Below are positions 32,003 through 39,839 of a stretch of DNA of 45,400 bases, piece after piece. The notes under the pieces were generated by a model. It saw only the letters and a program-made list of their open reading frames with translations, did no database searches and was not told the DNA's origin. Both the position numbers and the translations under genes were made by a program. This stretch comes from an uncultured Oscillospiraceae bacterium (GTDB taxonomy: Bacteria > Bacillota > Clostridia > Oscillospirales > Oscillospiraceae). Location of the stretch: the NCBI GenBank assembly GCA_910588495.1, contig CAJUPU010000012.1, positions 28,020 to 73,419 of the forward strand, in the 5' to 3' direction. Each line of letters begins with the position of its first letter. The stretch's first letter is position 1.

Positions 32003-34183
32003 ATGATCGCGGTCGATCAGCAACACAAGGTCTTTACCCTGCACACCCAGAACACCACCTATCAGATGAAGGCCGACCCCAACCGGGTGCTGCTGCACAC
32101 CTACTACGGCGCCAGGATCCGCGGCGGCGACCTGTCCCGGCTCATCCGCTACGCCGACCGGGGCTTCTCCCCCAACCCCAGCGAGGCGGGGGACGACCGG
32201 ACCTACTCCCTGGACACCCTGCCCCAGGAGTACTCCACCTGCGGCGTGGGCGATTTCCGCCTGCCCTCCATCGAGTTCGAGCCGGAGGACGGAAGCCGCC
32301 TTGCCGACCTGCGCTACACCGGCTATGAGCTGAAAAAGGGCAAGTACGCCCTGCCCGGCCTGCCCGCCTTCCACGGCGGGGACGAGTGGGACACCCTGAT
32401 CGTCCACCTGATCGACTCCAGCTGCAAGGTGTCGGTGAAGCTGTATTACGGTGTGCTGGAGCGCTGCGACCTCATCACCCGGGCGGTCCAGGTGGTCAAC
32501 GAGGGCAGCCGCCCCATCCAGCTGCGCCGGTGCGCCTCCTTGTGCCTGGACTTCCAGGGGGAGGAGCTGGACCTAATCACCTTCAACGGCTGCCACGCCC
32601 AGGAGCGCAACCTGGACCGCGCCCCCCTGCGCCAGGGCGTGCAGAGCGTGGAGAGCATCCGGGGCACCTCCAGCCACCACCACAACCCCTTCGTCGTCCT
32701 GTGCGCACACGACGCCACCGAGGACCACGGCCTGTGCTATGGCGCCATGCTGGTATACAGCGGCAACTTCCTGGCGGCGGCGGAGCGCACCCGGCTGGAG
32801 AACGACCGGCTGCTGCTGGGGCTCAACCCCTATCACTTCTGCTGGACCCTGGGCCCCGGGGAGCTCTTCACCGCCCCGGAGGCGGCGCTGGTGTGCTCCC
32901 CCAGCGGCCTGGGCCAGATGAGCCGCCGGTTCCACCGGGCCATCCGGGAGAACCTGATCCACGACCCCTTCGCGGGCGGACGCCGCCCGGTGCTGATCAA
33001 CAACTGGGAGGCCACCGAGTTCGATTTCGACGCGGACAAGCTGGTGCGCATCGCCCAGGCCGCCGCCCCCCTGGGCATCGAGCTGTTCGTCATGGACGAC
33101 GGCTGGTTCGGCCGCCGGAACAGCGACCGCAGCGGCCTGGGGGACTGGTCCGTCAACGAGGACAAGCTGCCCGGCGGGCTGGGGGCGCTGGTGCCCCGGA
33201 TCCACCAGCTGGGCATGTCCTTCGGGCTGTGGATCGAGCCGGAGATGGTCAGCGAGGACAGCGCCCTCTACCACGACCACCCCGACTGGGCCCTCCAGGC
33301 CCCCGGCCGCCCCTTCGCCCGGGGCAGGAGCCAGCTGGTGCTGGACTTCTCCCGGCGGGAGGTCCGGGACCACGTGTACGCCTCTATCAAGGGCGTGCTG
33401 GACAGCGCCGACATCACCTACGTCAAGTGGGACATGAACCGCAGCCTCACCGACGTGTGGTCCTCCGCCCTGCCCTCCGACCGCCAGGGCGAGCTGTTCC
33501 ACCGCTTCGTGCTGGGGGTGTACGACATCCTGGAACGGATGCGCCGGGACTTCCCCCACATCCTCATCGAGGGCTGCTGCGGCGGCGGCGGGCGGTTCGA
33601 CGCCGGTATGCTCTACTACACCCCCCAGATCTGGTGCAGCGACAACACCGACGCCATCGACCGGCTGGGCATCCAGTACGGCACCTCCTTCGCCTACCCC
33701 GTCTCCACCATGGGGGCCCACGCCTCCGCCGTCCCCAACGGCCTGACGGGCCGCCATGTCTCCATGGAGACCAGGGGGGTGGTGGCCATGGCGGGCACCT
33801 TCGGCTATGAGATGGACCTGAACCACACCACCGCGGAGGAGAAGGCGGTGATCAAGCGGCAGGTGGCCTTCTTCAAGGAGCACTACGAGCTCATCCAGCG
33901 GGGGGACTACTACCGGCTCAGCGACCCCTTCCACGACGCCTTCACCGCCTGGCAGCAGGTGTCCCCCGACCGCCGGGAGGCCCTGGTGTCCCTGGTGACC
34001 CACGCCAACCACGCCTCCGCCCCCTTCCGCGCCCTGCGCCTGAAGGGGCTGGACCCGGACGCCCAGTACCGGGTGGACGGCGGCGAGGCGTGGCCCGGCG
34101 ACGTGCTCATGTCGGCGGGCTTCCCCCTGCCCATGCCCACCGGCGACTACCAGTCCATGCAGCTCTATCTCAAGGCGGAATGA
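32003..34183 (+). CDS. Alpha-galactosidase, glycoside hydrolase family 36
   Basis: The 726-residue protein has no signal peptide and is therefore cytoplasmic. It hydrolyses alpha-1,6-galactosides such as melibiose and raffinose taken up by the adjacent transporter. GH36 landmarks: an N-terminal beta-supersandwich, then the barrel with NNWEATEFDFD, MDDGWFGRRNSDR and LWIEPEMVSEDS; nucleophile Asp477 in KWDMNR; the EGCCGGGGRFD loop; and acid/base Asp547 in CSDNTDAIDR. These two match the catalytic Asp positions of the Geobacillus AgaA enzyme within one residue. It has its own promoter and a convergent terminator shared with the AraC-type regulator. Confidence 0.96.
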   Translation: MIAVDQQHKVFTLHTQNTTYQMKADPNRVLLHTYYGARIRGGDLSRLIRYADRGFSPNPSEAGDDRTYSLDTLPQEYSTCGVGDFRLPSIEFEPEDGSRLADLRYTGYELKKGKYALPGLPAFHGGDEWDTLIVHLIDSSCKVSVKLYYGVLERCDLITRAVQVVNEGSRPIQLRRCASLCLDFQGEELDLITFNGCHAQERNLDRAPLRQGVQSVESIRGTSSHHHNPFVVLCAHDATEDHGLCYGAMLVYSGNFLAAAERTRLENDRLLLGLNPYHFCWTLGPGELFTAPEAALVCSPSGLGQMSRRFHRAIRENLIHDPFAGGRRPVLINNWEATEFDFDADKLVRIAQAAAPLGIELFVMDDGWFGRRNSDRSGLGDWSVNEDKLPGGLGALVPRIHQLGMSFGLWIEPEMVSEDSALYHDHPDWALQAPGRPFARGRSQLVLDFSRREVRDHVYASIKGVLDSADITYVKWDMNRSLTDVWSSALPSDRQGELFHRFVLGVYDILERMRRDFPHILIEGCCGGGGRFDAGMLYYTPQIWCSDNTDAIDRLGIQYGTSFAYPVSTMGAHASAVPNGLTGRHVSMETRGVVAMAGTFGYEMDLNHTTAEEKAVIKRQVAFFKEHYELIQRGDYYRLSDPFHDAFTAWQQVSPDRREALVSLVTHANHASAPFRALRLKGLDPDAQYRVDGGEAWPGDVLMSAGFPLPMPTGDYQSMQLYLKAE

Positions 34184-34190
34184 CCACAGG

Positions 34191-34222
34191 CAAGGGCCGG
34201 TCACTGAGGTGACCGGCCCTTG
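34191..34222. terminator. Terminator between alpha-galactosidase and AraC-type genes
   Basis: A 13-bp stem (CAAGGGCCGGTCA / TGACCGGCCCTTG) with a 6-base loop spans the stop codon of the convergent regulator (34201). T-tracts are weak on both sides. Confidence 0.7.
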
Positions 34223-35058
34223 TTCTGGTTGCGCCACTCCCGGGGAGACAGCCCGTACCGCTTCTTGAACGCCCGGGAGAAGTGGAGCTGGTTGGGATAG
34301 CCGCAGACGGCCGCGATCTCCCCGATGGGGGCCTTGGTGTCCTTCATCTGGTCCGCCGCCTTGGACAGCCGCAGCCGGATCAGGAACTCCTGGGGCGGAC
34401 AGCCCATGTTCTCCCTGAACAGCTTGCTGAAATAGCTCCGGTTCAGCTTGCAGGCGTCCGCCACCTCCTCCACCGTCAGCTCCCGCTGGTAGTTGTGCTC
34501 CATGAAGGTCACCGCCTCCTGGATGTAGAAGTCCTGGAGCCGGGCGCCCCACACCTCCCGCCGGGTGGCGGAGGACTGGATCAGCGCGTCCAGGAACAGG
34601 CACAGATGGCCGATCAGGTTCAGGGTGGACGCCTTGGCGTGGTTGGCGATGTACAGCATGGTCTCCTCCACCGGCTGGGCCATGGCGGGGGTCTTGGAGG
34701 AGTAGATGGGTTGAGCGGCGCTCAACCCGGCGGCGCTGAGGTACTGCGCCGCCCGCAGCCCGTCGAACTCCAGCCAGACGTATTTCCAGGGGTCGTGCTG
34801 GTCGGCGCAGTAGGTGTTCACCAGCCCCGGACAGATCAAAAAGCCCTGCCCCGGCCCCAGATCGTACCGCCGGGTGACGCCGTTGGCGTCGTCCGCGTCC
34901 AGATAGCCCTGGCCCGAGATCACATAGTGGAACAAAAAGTGGTTGCGCACGAAGGGCCCGAAGGAGTGCAGCGGGGCGCACTGCTCCCAGCCGAACTGGA
35001 ACAGCCGCAGATCTAGAAAATTGTCGTTGGGAAAGACGGAAAAGGAAAAATCATCCAT
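34201..35058 (-). CDS. AraC/XylS-family regulator of the alpha-galactoside locus
   Basis: The 285-residue protein has an N-terminal cupin-like sugar-binding domain (HYVISGQGYLDADDANG, GPGQGFLICPG) and two C-terminal helix-turn-helix units: LTVEEVADACKLNRSYFSKLFRENMG (seen as VADACKLNRSYFSKLF) and IGEIAAVCGYPNQLHFSRAFKKRYGLSP (seen as CGYPNQLHFSRAFKK). It resembles MsmR/RafR/MelR-type activators that respond to alpha-galactosides. The position, convergent with the alpha-galactosidase gene and next to its transporter, suggests that it activates them. Target sites were not identified. Confidence 0.9.
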   Translation of the reverse strand: MDDFSFSVFPNDNFLDLRLFQFGWEQCAPLHSFGPFVRNHFLFHYVISGQGYLDADDANGVTRRYDLGPGQGFLICPGLVNTYCADQHDPWKYVWLEFDGLRAAQYLSAAGLSAAQPIYSSKTPAMAQPVEETMLYIANHAKASTLNLIGHLCLFLDALIQSSATRREVWGARLQDFYIQEAVTFMEHNYQRELTVEEVADACKLNRSYFSKLFRENMGCPPQEFLIRLRLSKAADQMKDTKAPIGEIAAVCGYPNQLHFSRAFKKRYGLSPREWRNQNKGRSPQ

Positions 35059-35085
35059 GGCCGGGCCCCTCCTCCCCTGTTTCGC

Positions 35086-35790
35086 TCATCCCCGCAAAAA
35101 GCGGACCAGATCGTCGAACCCCCCGTGGGGCCAGGCGTCCGCGCCCTTCCCCGCCTTGTCGATCAGGCAGGCGTCGATCAGGAACACCCCCATCCCCAGT
35201 TCCGCCGCCGCCGTGTCCTCGGTGGTGTCGTTGCCCACCATGAGGCTCTCCCGGGGCTCCATGTCCAGCTGCTCCAGGATCTCCCGGTAGTAGCCCACGC
35301 TGGGCTTGCAGAAGCGGCTGTTCTCATAGGTGGTGACCAGCTCGAAGTCGGAGGGCTCCAGCCCCACCCAGCTCAGACGGCTCCGGGTGGCTACCGCGGG
35401 GAAGATGGGGTTGGTGGCCAGCACCACCCGCCGGCCCGACGCCTTGACGGCCCGCACCGCCTGGGCCGCCTTCGGGTCGAAGCCGCAGAACTCCCTGGCC
35501 CGCTGAAACTCCACGGCGTAGAACTCTTCGAACAGAGGCTGGTCCGCCAGGGCCTCCTCCCCGAAGATCTGGGCGAACTTGGCCCAGAAGGCCGCCTCGT
35601 TGGTGCGGCCGCCGTCGTTGCCCACCATGGCGGCGGTGCCCGCCCAGATGGCGTCGATCAGCTTTTTGGGGTCGTAGCCCCGGGGGACCAGCTTTTGGGT
35701 CAGCAGGCCGAAGTAGCCGTTGGTGAAAGCCTCCATATCCATGGGCAGCAGGGTGCCGTCCAAATCGAACAGTACGTTCTTGATATCCAT
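35086..35790 (-). CDS. HAD-superfamily hydrolase (phosphatase-like)
   Basis: The ATG at 35790 after AGGAGAG gives 234 residues. HAD motif I is LFDLDGTLLPMD (about 6-17), with nucleophile Asp and acid/base Asp. Motif II is ATNPIFP, motif III is the Lys in FCKPS, and motif IV is VGNDTTEDTAAA with two acidic metal ligands. A helical cap follows motif I. The substrate is unknown; relatives are sugar-phosphate or nucleotide phosphatases. It is monocistronic with a near-consensus promoter that starts directly after the RpiR terminator. Confidence 0.88.
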   Translation of the reverse strand: MDIKNVLFDLDGTLLPMDMEAFTNGYFGLLTQKLVPRGYDPKKLIDAIWAGTAAMVGNDGGRTNEAAFWAKFAQIFGEEALADQPLFEEFYAVEFQRAREFCGFDPKAAQAVRAVKASGRRVVLATNPIFPAVATRSRLSWVGLEPSDFELVTTYENSRFCKPSVGYYREILEQLDMEPRESLMVGNDTTEDTAAAELGMGVFLIDACLIDKAGKGADAWPHGGFDDLVRFLRG

Positions 35791-35821
35791 CGTGTTCTCT
35801 CCTAGTTTGCGTATTTGCATC

Positions 35822-35850
35822 ATTATACAGGAATACCGCCTCTTTTGCAA
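35822..35850 (-). promoter_or_regulatory. Promoter of the HAD hydrolase gene
   Basis: Minus strand: TTGCAA (35850-35845), a 17-base spacer and TATAAT (35827-35822). Confidence 0.8.
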
Positions 35851-35852
35851 GC

Positions 35853-35885
35853 AAAAGTCCGGACGCCCGCCCTGGGCGTCCGGAC
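35853..35885 (-). terminator. Terminator after the RpiR-type gene
   Basis: A perfect 12-bp stem (GTCCGGACGCCC / GGGCGTCCGGAC, 35857-35885) is followed on the minus strand by TTTT. It ends three bases before the -35 of the next gene. Confidence 0.8.
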
Positions 35886-35909
35886 CCTTCTAAGATGTAT
35901 GCCGGGCCG

Positions 35910-36740
35910 TCAGGCCGTCCCCAGCTCGTGGGTCCGGTCCAGGCGGTGTTCATATCCGCTGTTGGCGCAGGCGGTGAACAGGATGTCGATGGTGTTCAGC
36001 TGGGAGATGCGGCAGGACATGGGCCCGTCCTCCACGGTGGAGTCGTCGGCGGTGTACAGCCGGTAGTCGGACAGATCCGCCACCTGGGAGCCCCCGCACC
36101 GGGTGATGGAGATGATGGGCGCGCCCTGCTCCCGGAGGGCCTTCATGCACTCCACCACCTCCGCCGTCTCCCCGGAGCTGGACACCACGATGGCCAGATC
36201 CTCCCGGGAGGCGCTCTTGGCCTGGAGGAACTGGGCGTGCCAGTCGTCGTTGACCACGCAGGGCTTGTTCAGCCGGAACAGCTTCAAGCTCAGATCCCGG
36301 GCGGCGTACTGGGACCCCCCCAGCCCGAACAGCAGCACCGTCTTGGCCTCCCGCACCAGATCCACACAGTGCCGGAGGGTGTCGGTGTCGATGAAATTCC
36401 GGCTGTCCTCCAGGGACATGATGTTTTTGCACGTCACCTTGTCCACGATGTCGTCCAGGCTGTCGGCCCCGGTGATCTCCCGGCGCTCCTGCCCCCGGCT
36501 CACCCGGCGCACCGCCACCTCGCAGGTCACCGCCTGGCGGAATTCCTTATAGCCCGCAAAGCCGATGCGCTGGCACATCCGGATCACCGTGGACGGCGAG
36601 GCAAAGGTCCGCTCCGCCAGCTGGTGGATGGACAGCTGCATGGCCTCCCCCTGATGATCGAGCAAATAGTCGGAGACAGCCCGCTCCGTGGCGCTCATGG
36701 AATCCCGGCTCTCTTTCAGCCGGAGCAGCGCGCTTTTCAT
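35910..36740 (-). CDS. MurR/RpiR-family transcriptional regulator with SIS domain
   Basis: An ATG after GAGGAGGGGG gives 276 residues. An N-terminal RpiR helix-turn-helix (LAERTFASPSTVIRMCQRIGFAGYKEFR, seen as FASPSTVIRMCQRIGFAGY) precedes a sugar-isomerase (SIS) domain from about 120, with LFGLGGSQYAARDLSLKLFR (seen as LFGLGGSQYAARDL) and the phosphosugar loop VSSSGETAEVVE. Such proteins sense phosphosugars and usually repress amino-sugar or pentose genes. No obvious target operon is adjacent, and the patB gene upstream is divergent. The leader of about 150 bases contains a terminator-like hairpin. Confidence 0.9.
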   Translation of the reverse strand: MKSALLRLKESRDSMSATERAVSDYLLDHQGEAMQLSIHQLAERTFASPSTVIRMCQRIGFAGYKEFRQAVTCEVAVRRVSRGQERREITGADSLDDIVDKVTCKNIMSLEDSRNFIDTDTLRHCVDLVREAKTVLLFGLGGSQYAARDLSLKLFRLNKPCVVNDDWHAQFLQAKSASREDLAIVVSSSGETAEVVECMKALREQGAPIISITRCGGSQVADLSDYRLYTADDSTVEDGPMSCRISQLNTIDILFTACANSGYEHRLDRTHELGTA

Positions 36741-36772
36741 GGTCCCCCTCCTCTCGTATCCATGCGATCCTG

Positions 36773-36824
36773 AAAAAAACGCCCCAGCCGCCGTGCTCTC
36801 CTGCCTGGGCGGCGAGCTGCCGCC
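36773..36824 (-). promoter_or_regulatory. Attenuator-like leader of the RpiR-type gene
   Basis: On the minus strand, GGCGGC-AGCTC-GCCGCC (36824-36808) can fold first. Alternatively its 3' arm can pair with GGCTGGGGCG (36789-36780) to form a stem directly before seven T (36779-36773), 33 bases ahead of the start codon. The two foldings exclude each other, as in attenuators. No ligand-binding structure is recognised. Confidence 0.4.
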
Positions 36825-36898
36825 ATATCGGGTGGTACACGGGGCCTGGGCGTCCATTCAAAAGCCAAACGCTGAGTGGTTTCTCTCTCTTTACTCTC

Positions 36899-36927
36899 AG
36901 TATACGCCACGATCCCCCTTGTGTCAA
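36899..36927 (-). promoter_or_regulatory. Promoter of the RpiR-type gene
   Basis: Minus strand: consensus TTGACA (36927-36922), a 17-base spacer and TATACT (36904-36899). Confidence 0.88.
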
Positions 36928-37124
36928 GGAAATTTCCAAAAATTTCTTGCCTTTTTCCAATTTTTCGACAGCCGATCCAGCCCAGGCTGGGCCCCGCCCC
37001 GCCGTGCCCAGCTCCCCCCGCGCCCCTTGACGGCGAGGCATGGCCCTTTTCTTTTCCATATACTTCCATTCACCCGAAGTAATTGACGAACGGCAAAAGA
37101 TCGCCAGAAAAGTCCCCGCCCCCG

Positions 37125-37153
37125 TTGCGCGGGGCGGACCTGGGTGATATAAT
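37125..37153 (+). promoter_or_regulatory. Promoter of the PatB/MalY-type gene
   Basis: TTGCGC (37125-37130), a 17-base spacer and TATAAT (37148-37153), about 80 bases before the start codon. Confidence 0.7.
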
Positions 37154-37231
37154 GGCTGATACCGCGCGCCCCCCTCTGGATATCCTGGGGCGGGCGCCCC
37201 ACACACCACATAGGATAAAGGAGCCGCGCCG

Positions 37232-38467
37232 ATGGACTATGGATTTGATCGCCCCGTCCCCGCCCGGGTGGGCGTGGAGACGGAAAAATGGGACCTGATG
37301 GAGCCGGGGCTCGACCCCGGCATCGTGCCGCTGTCGGTGGCGGACATGGAATTCGCCTCGCCCCCCGCCATCATTGCCGCTTTGGAGGACACCGCCCGAT
37401 CCGGCCTTTGGGGCTACACCGGCTGGGGGGACCGCTATTTCAACGCCCTCCACGGCTGGTTCGCCTCCCGCCACGGCTGGCAGGTCCGGCGGGAGTGGGT
37501 GGTCCAGGTGAGCGGAGTGGTCCAAGGGCTGGGCGCCGCCGTCCGGGCGCTGACGAAGCCCGGGGACGGCATCGTCATCCAGCCCCCGGTGTACCCGCCC
37601 TTCTTCCGGACTGTCCGGGACAACGGGCGGACCCTGGTGGAGAGCCCCCTCAAGCTGGAAAACGGCCGGTACGGGATGGACTTCAACGATCTGGCGCAAA
37701 AGCTGGCCCGGCCGGATGTCGCCGCCTTCATCTTGTGCTCCCCCCACAACCCAGTGGGCCGGGTCTGGACGGAGGAGGAGCTGCGCCGCGTGGGGGATCT
37801 CTGCCTGAAAAACGATGTGCTGGTCATCAGCGACGAGATCCACTGCGACCTGATCCAGCCCCCCTTCCGCCACGTCCCCTTCGCCTCCCTGGGGGAGGAG
37901 CACGCCCAAAACGCCGTCACCGGCACCGCGTGCAGCAAGACCTTCTCCCTGGCGGGGCTGTGCTGCGCCAACATGCTGGTCCCCGACCCGGCCAAAAAAG
38001 AGGCCCTTGAGCGGGAGGTGGAGCGGTCCGGCTGCGGCACCTACAGCATCTTCGGCGTCCGGGCGCTGGAGGCGGGCTATGAACAGTGCGGCCCCTGGCT
38101 GGACGAGCTCATCGACTACGTGGGGGGCAACTACCGGTATCTCCGGGACTTCATGGCCCTGCACTTCCCCGGCGCCTTTGTCGCCCCTCTGGAGGGCACC
38201 TACCTGGCCTGGCTGGACCTGAGCTGCCTCGGCATGGAGGCCGGGGAGCGGGCCCGGTTCCTGGAGGGCGAGGCCTTGCTGTACCTGAGCCACGGCGCCC
38301 CCTTCGGCGCCCCCGGGTTCGAACGGGTGAACCTGGCCTGTCCCCGGTCCGTGCTGGCAGCCGCCCTAGACCGGCTGCTGACCGCCGCCCGCAAGCGGGG
38401 GCTGGCTGTTCAAGAAGCTGCACCGGCCGGTACGGCTTCCAACATACGAAGAAATGAGTTGATCTGA
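37232..38467 (+). CDS. PLP-dependent C-S lyase / aminotransferase, PatB/MalY type
   Basis: The product is 411 residues, starting after AAAGGAG. It is a fold-type I PLP enzyme of the MalY/PatB cystathionine beta-lyase group: PLSVADMEFASPPAI and YTGWGDRYFNAL near the N-terminus, CSPHNPVGRVWTEEEL, the SDEIHCDL cofactor Asp, and Lys236 in CSKTFSLAGL. It likely cleaves cystathionine or cysteine, or acts as an aminotransferase; this cannot be settled from sequence. The last 18 codons (after GLAV) look like a read-through of an ancestral stop: a CAA codon at 38411 is followed by the same motif that follows stop codons elsewhere. trkA begins two bases after the stop. Confidence 0.9.
   Translation: MDYGFDRPVPARVGVETEKWDLMEPGLDPGIVPLSVADMEFASPPAIIAALEDTARSGLWGYTGWGDRYFNALHGWFASRHGWQVRREWVVQVSGVVQGLGAAVRALTKPGDGIVIQPPVYPPFFRTVRDNGRTLVESPLKLENGRYGMDFNDLAQKLARPDVAAFILCSPHNPVGRVWTEEELRRVGDLCLKNDVLVISDEIHCDLIQPPFRHVPFASLGEEHAQNAVTGTACSKTFSLAGLCCANMLVPDPAKKEALEREVERSGCGTYSIFGVRALEAGYEQCGPWLDELIDYVGGNYRYLRDFMALHFPGAFVAPLEGTYLAWLDLSCLGMEAGERARFLEGEALLYLSHGAPFGAPGFERVNLACPRSVLAAALDRLLTAARKRGLAVQEAAPAGTASNIRRNELI
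38414..38439 (+). repeat. GAAGCTRYAC motif (copy 3) in an imperfect palindrome inside the PatB gene
   Basis: GAAGCTGCACCGG and CCGGTACGGCTTC form an imperfect 13-base inverted repeat. The motif follows an in-frame CAA codon (38411-38413) in the same position where TGA and TAA stops stand in the other two copies (13764, 26924). Confidence 0.45.
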
Positions 38468-38468
38468 T

Positions 38469-39839
38469 TTGACCATCATCATCGCGGGAGGCGGGAAAGT
38501 GGGCGCCACCCTGGCCGAGCACCTGGCCGGCGAGGGGCACAGCGTCACCATCGTGGACGTGTCCGGCGACACCCTGGACCGGCTGGCCAACCAGCTGGAC
38601 GTGATGTGCCTCAAGGGGAACTGCGTCTCCCGGGAGGTGCTGCTGGAGGCGGGAGCAAAGGAGACCGACGTGCTCATCGCCGCCACCGACTCCGACGAGA
38701 TCAATCTGCTGTGCTGCCACATCGCCCACCGCCTGGGGCTGCCCTACACCGTGGCCCGGGTGCGGGGCACCGAGTACGTCAGCGACCTGGACACCCTGAA
38801 GGGCGACTTCGGCATCACCATGCTGATCAACCCCGAGCTCACCGCCGCCATCGAGATCTCCCGGCTGCTGCGCTTCCCCTCCGCCGCCAACATCGACTCC
38901 TTCGCCCGGGGGCGGGTGGAGCTGGTGTCCTTCACCGTCCAGGAGGGGGACTTTCTGGCCGGGCGCACCCTGGCCTCCCTGTCCTCCAAGATCCAGGGCC
39001 TGCCCCTGCTGCTGTGCGCCGTGGAGCGGGGGGACGAGGTGTCCATCCCCAACGGCGCGTCCCTGATCCGCGCCGGGGACCGGGTGTCGGTGGCCGGCAC
39101 CCCCAGCGGCATCAACCAGTTCTTCCGCCTGCTGGGCCGCCAGACCCACCGCATCCGAAACGTGTTCATCATCGGCGGCGGGCGGGTCGCCTTCTACCTG
39201 CTGGTCCAGCTGGAGCGGCTGGGCATGAGCTGCAAGGTGGTGGAGCGGGGGGACGAGCGCTGCCGGGAGCTGGCGGAGGAGTTCCCCCACTCCCTGATCA
39301 TCCACGGGGACGGCACCGACCCGGAGCTGCTCACCGAGGAGCGAATGGCCTCCAGCGACGCCTTCGTGGCCCTCACCGACCGGGACGAGGACAACCTGAT
39401 CATCTCCCTCTACGCCCACCAGGCGGGGGTGCCCAAGGTGGTGGCCAAGTCCAGCCGCCAGAACTACACCGCCATCGCCCGGTCCGCCGGGGTGGAGTCG
39501 GTGGTGTCCCCCAAGCTGGCCACCGCCGGGCAGATCCTGCGGTTCATCCGGGGGCTGCAAAACTCCAAGGGAACGGTGATGACCGCCCTGTACCGCATCG
39601 CCGGGGGCAAAGCGGAGGCCATGGAGTTCATCGTCTCCCCCGCCACCCGGAACCTGAACGTGCCCCTGCGGGACCTGCGGCTGCGCCGGGGGGTGCTGAT
39701 CGCCGTGATCGTCCGGGGGAACCGGGTGATCATCCCCGAGGGCTCCACCTGCCTGGAACAGGGAGACGATGTGATCGTCATCGCCCGGGACAGCGGCATC
39801 CTGGACCTCAACGACATCTATGAGGGCGGCGGGCTATGA
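38469..39839 (+). CDS. trkA: Trk potassium uptake regulatory subunit TrkA
   Basis: A TTG start two bases after the preceding stop gives 456 residues; no ATG or GTG near it is in frame with the N-terminal Rossmann strand MTIIIAGGGKVG. It has two tandem RCK units: nucleotide-binding AGGGKVGATLAEHLAG (about 6-21) with IVDVS, and IIGGGRVAFYLLVQLE (about 235-250), each with a following TrkA-C domain. It binds NAD(H)/ATP on the cytoplasmic side and gates TrkH. The stop overlaps the trkH start (ATGA). Confidence 0.94.
   Translation: MTIIIAGGGKVGATLAEHLAGEGHSVTIVDVSGDTLDRLANQLDVMCLKGNCVSREVLLEAGAKETDVLIAATDSDEINLLCCHIAHRLGLPYTVARVRGTEYVSDLDTLKGDFGITMLINPELTAAIEISRLLRFPSAANIDSFARGRVELVSFTVQEGDFLAGRTLASLSSKIQGLPLLLCAVERGDEVSIPNGASLIRAGDRVSVAGTPSGINQFFRLLGRQTHRIRNVFIIGGGRVAFYLLVQLERLGMSCKVVERGDERCRELAEEFPHSLIIHGDGTDPELLTEERMASSDAFVALTDRDEDNLIISLYAHQAGVPKVVAKSSRQNYTAIARSAGVESVVSPKLATAGQILRFIRGLQNSKGTVMTALYRIAGGKAEAMEFIVSPATRNLNVPLRDLRLRRGVLIAVIVRGNRVIIPEGSTCLEQGDDVIVIARDSGILDLNDIYEGGGL

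Larger units (their letters stand above)
36741..37231. other. Divergent control region between the RpiR-type and PatB genes
   Basis: The 491 bases hold the two promoters listed separately, the RpiR-gene leader with its attenuator-like hairpins, and an imperfect inverted repeat around 36925-36950 (CAAGGAAATTT / AAATTTCTTG) containing the perfect palindrome GGAAATTTCC (36928-36937), next to the RpiR-gene -35. The latter could be an autoregulatory operator. The middle, about 36960-37080, shows no further signal. Confidence 0.55.
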
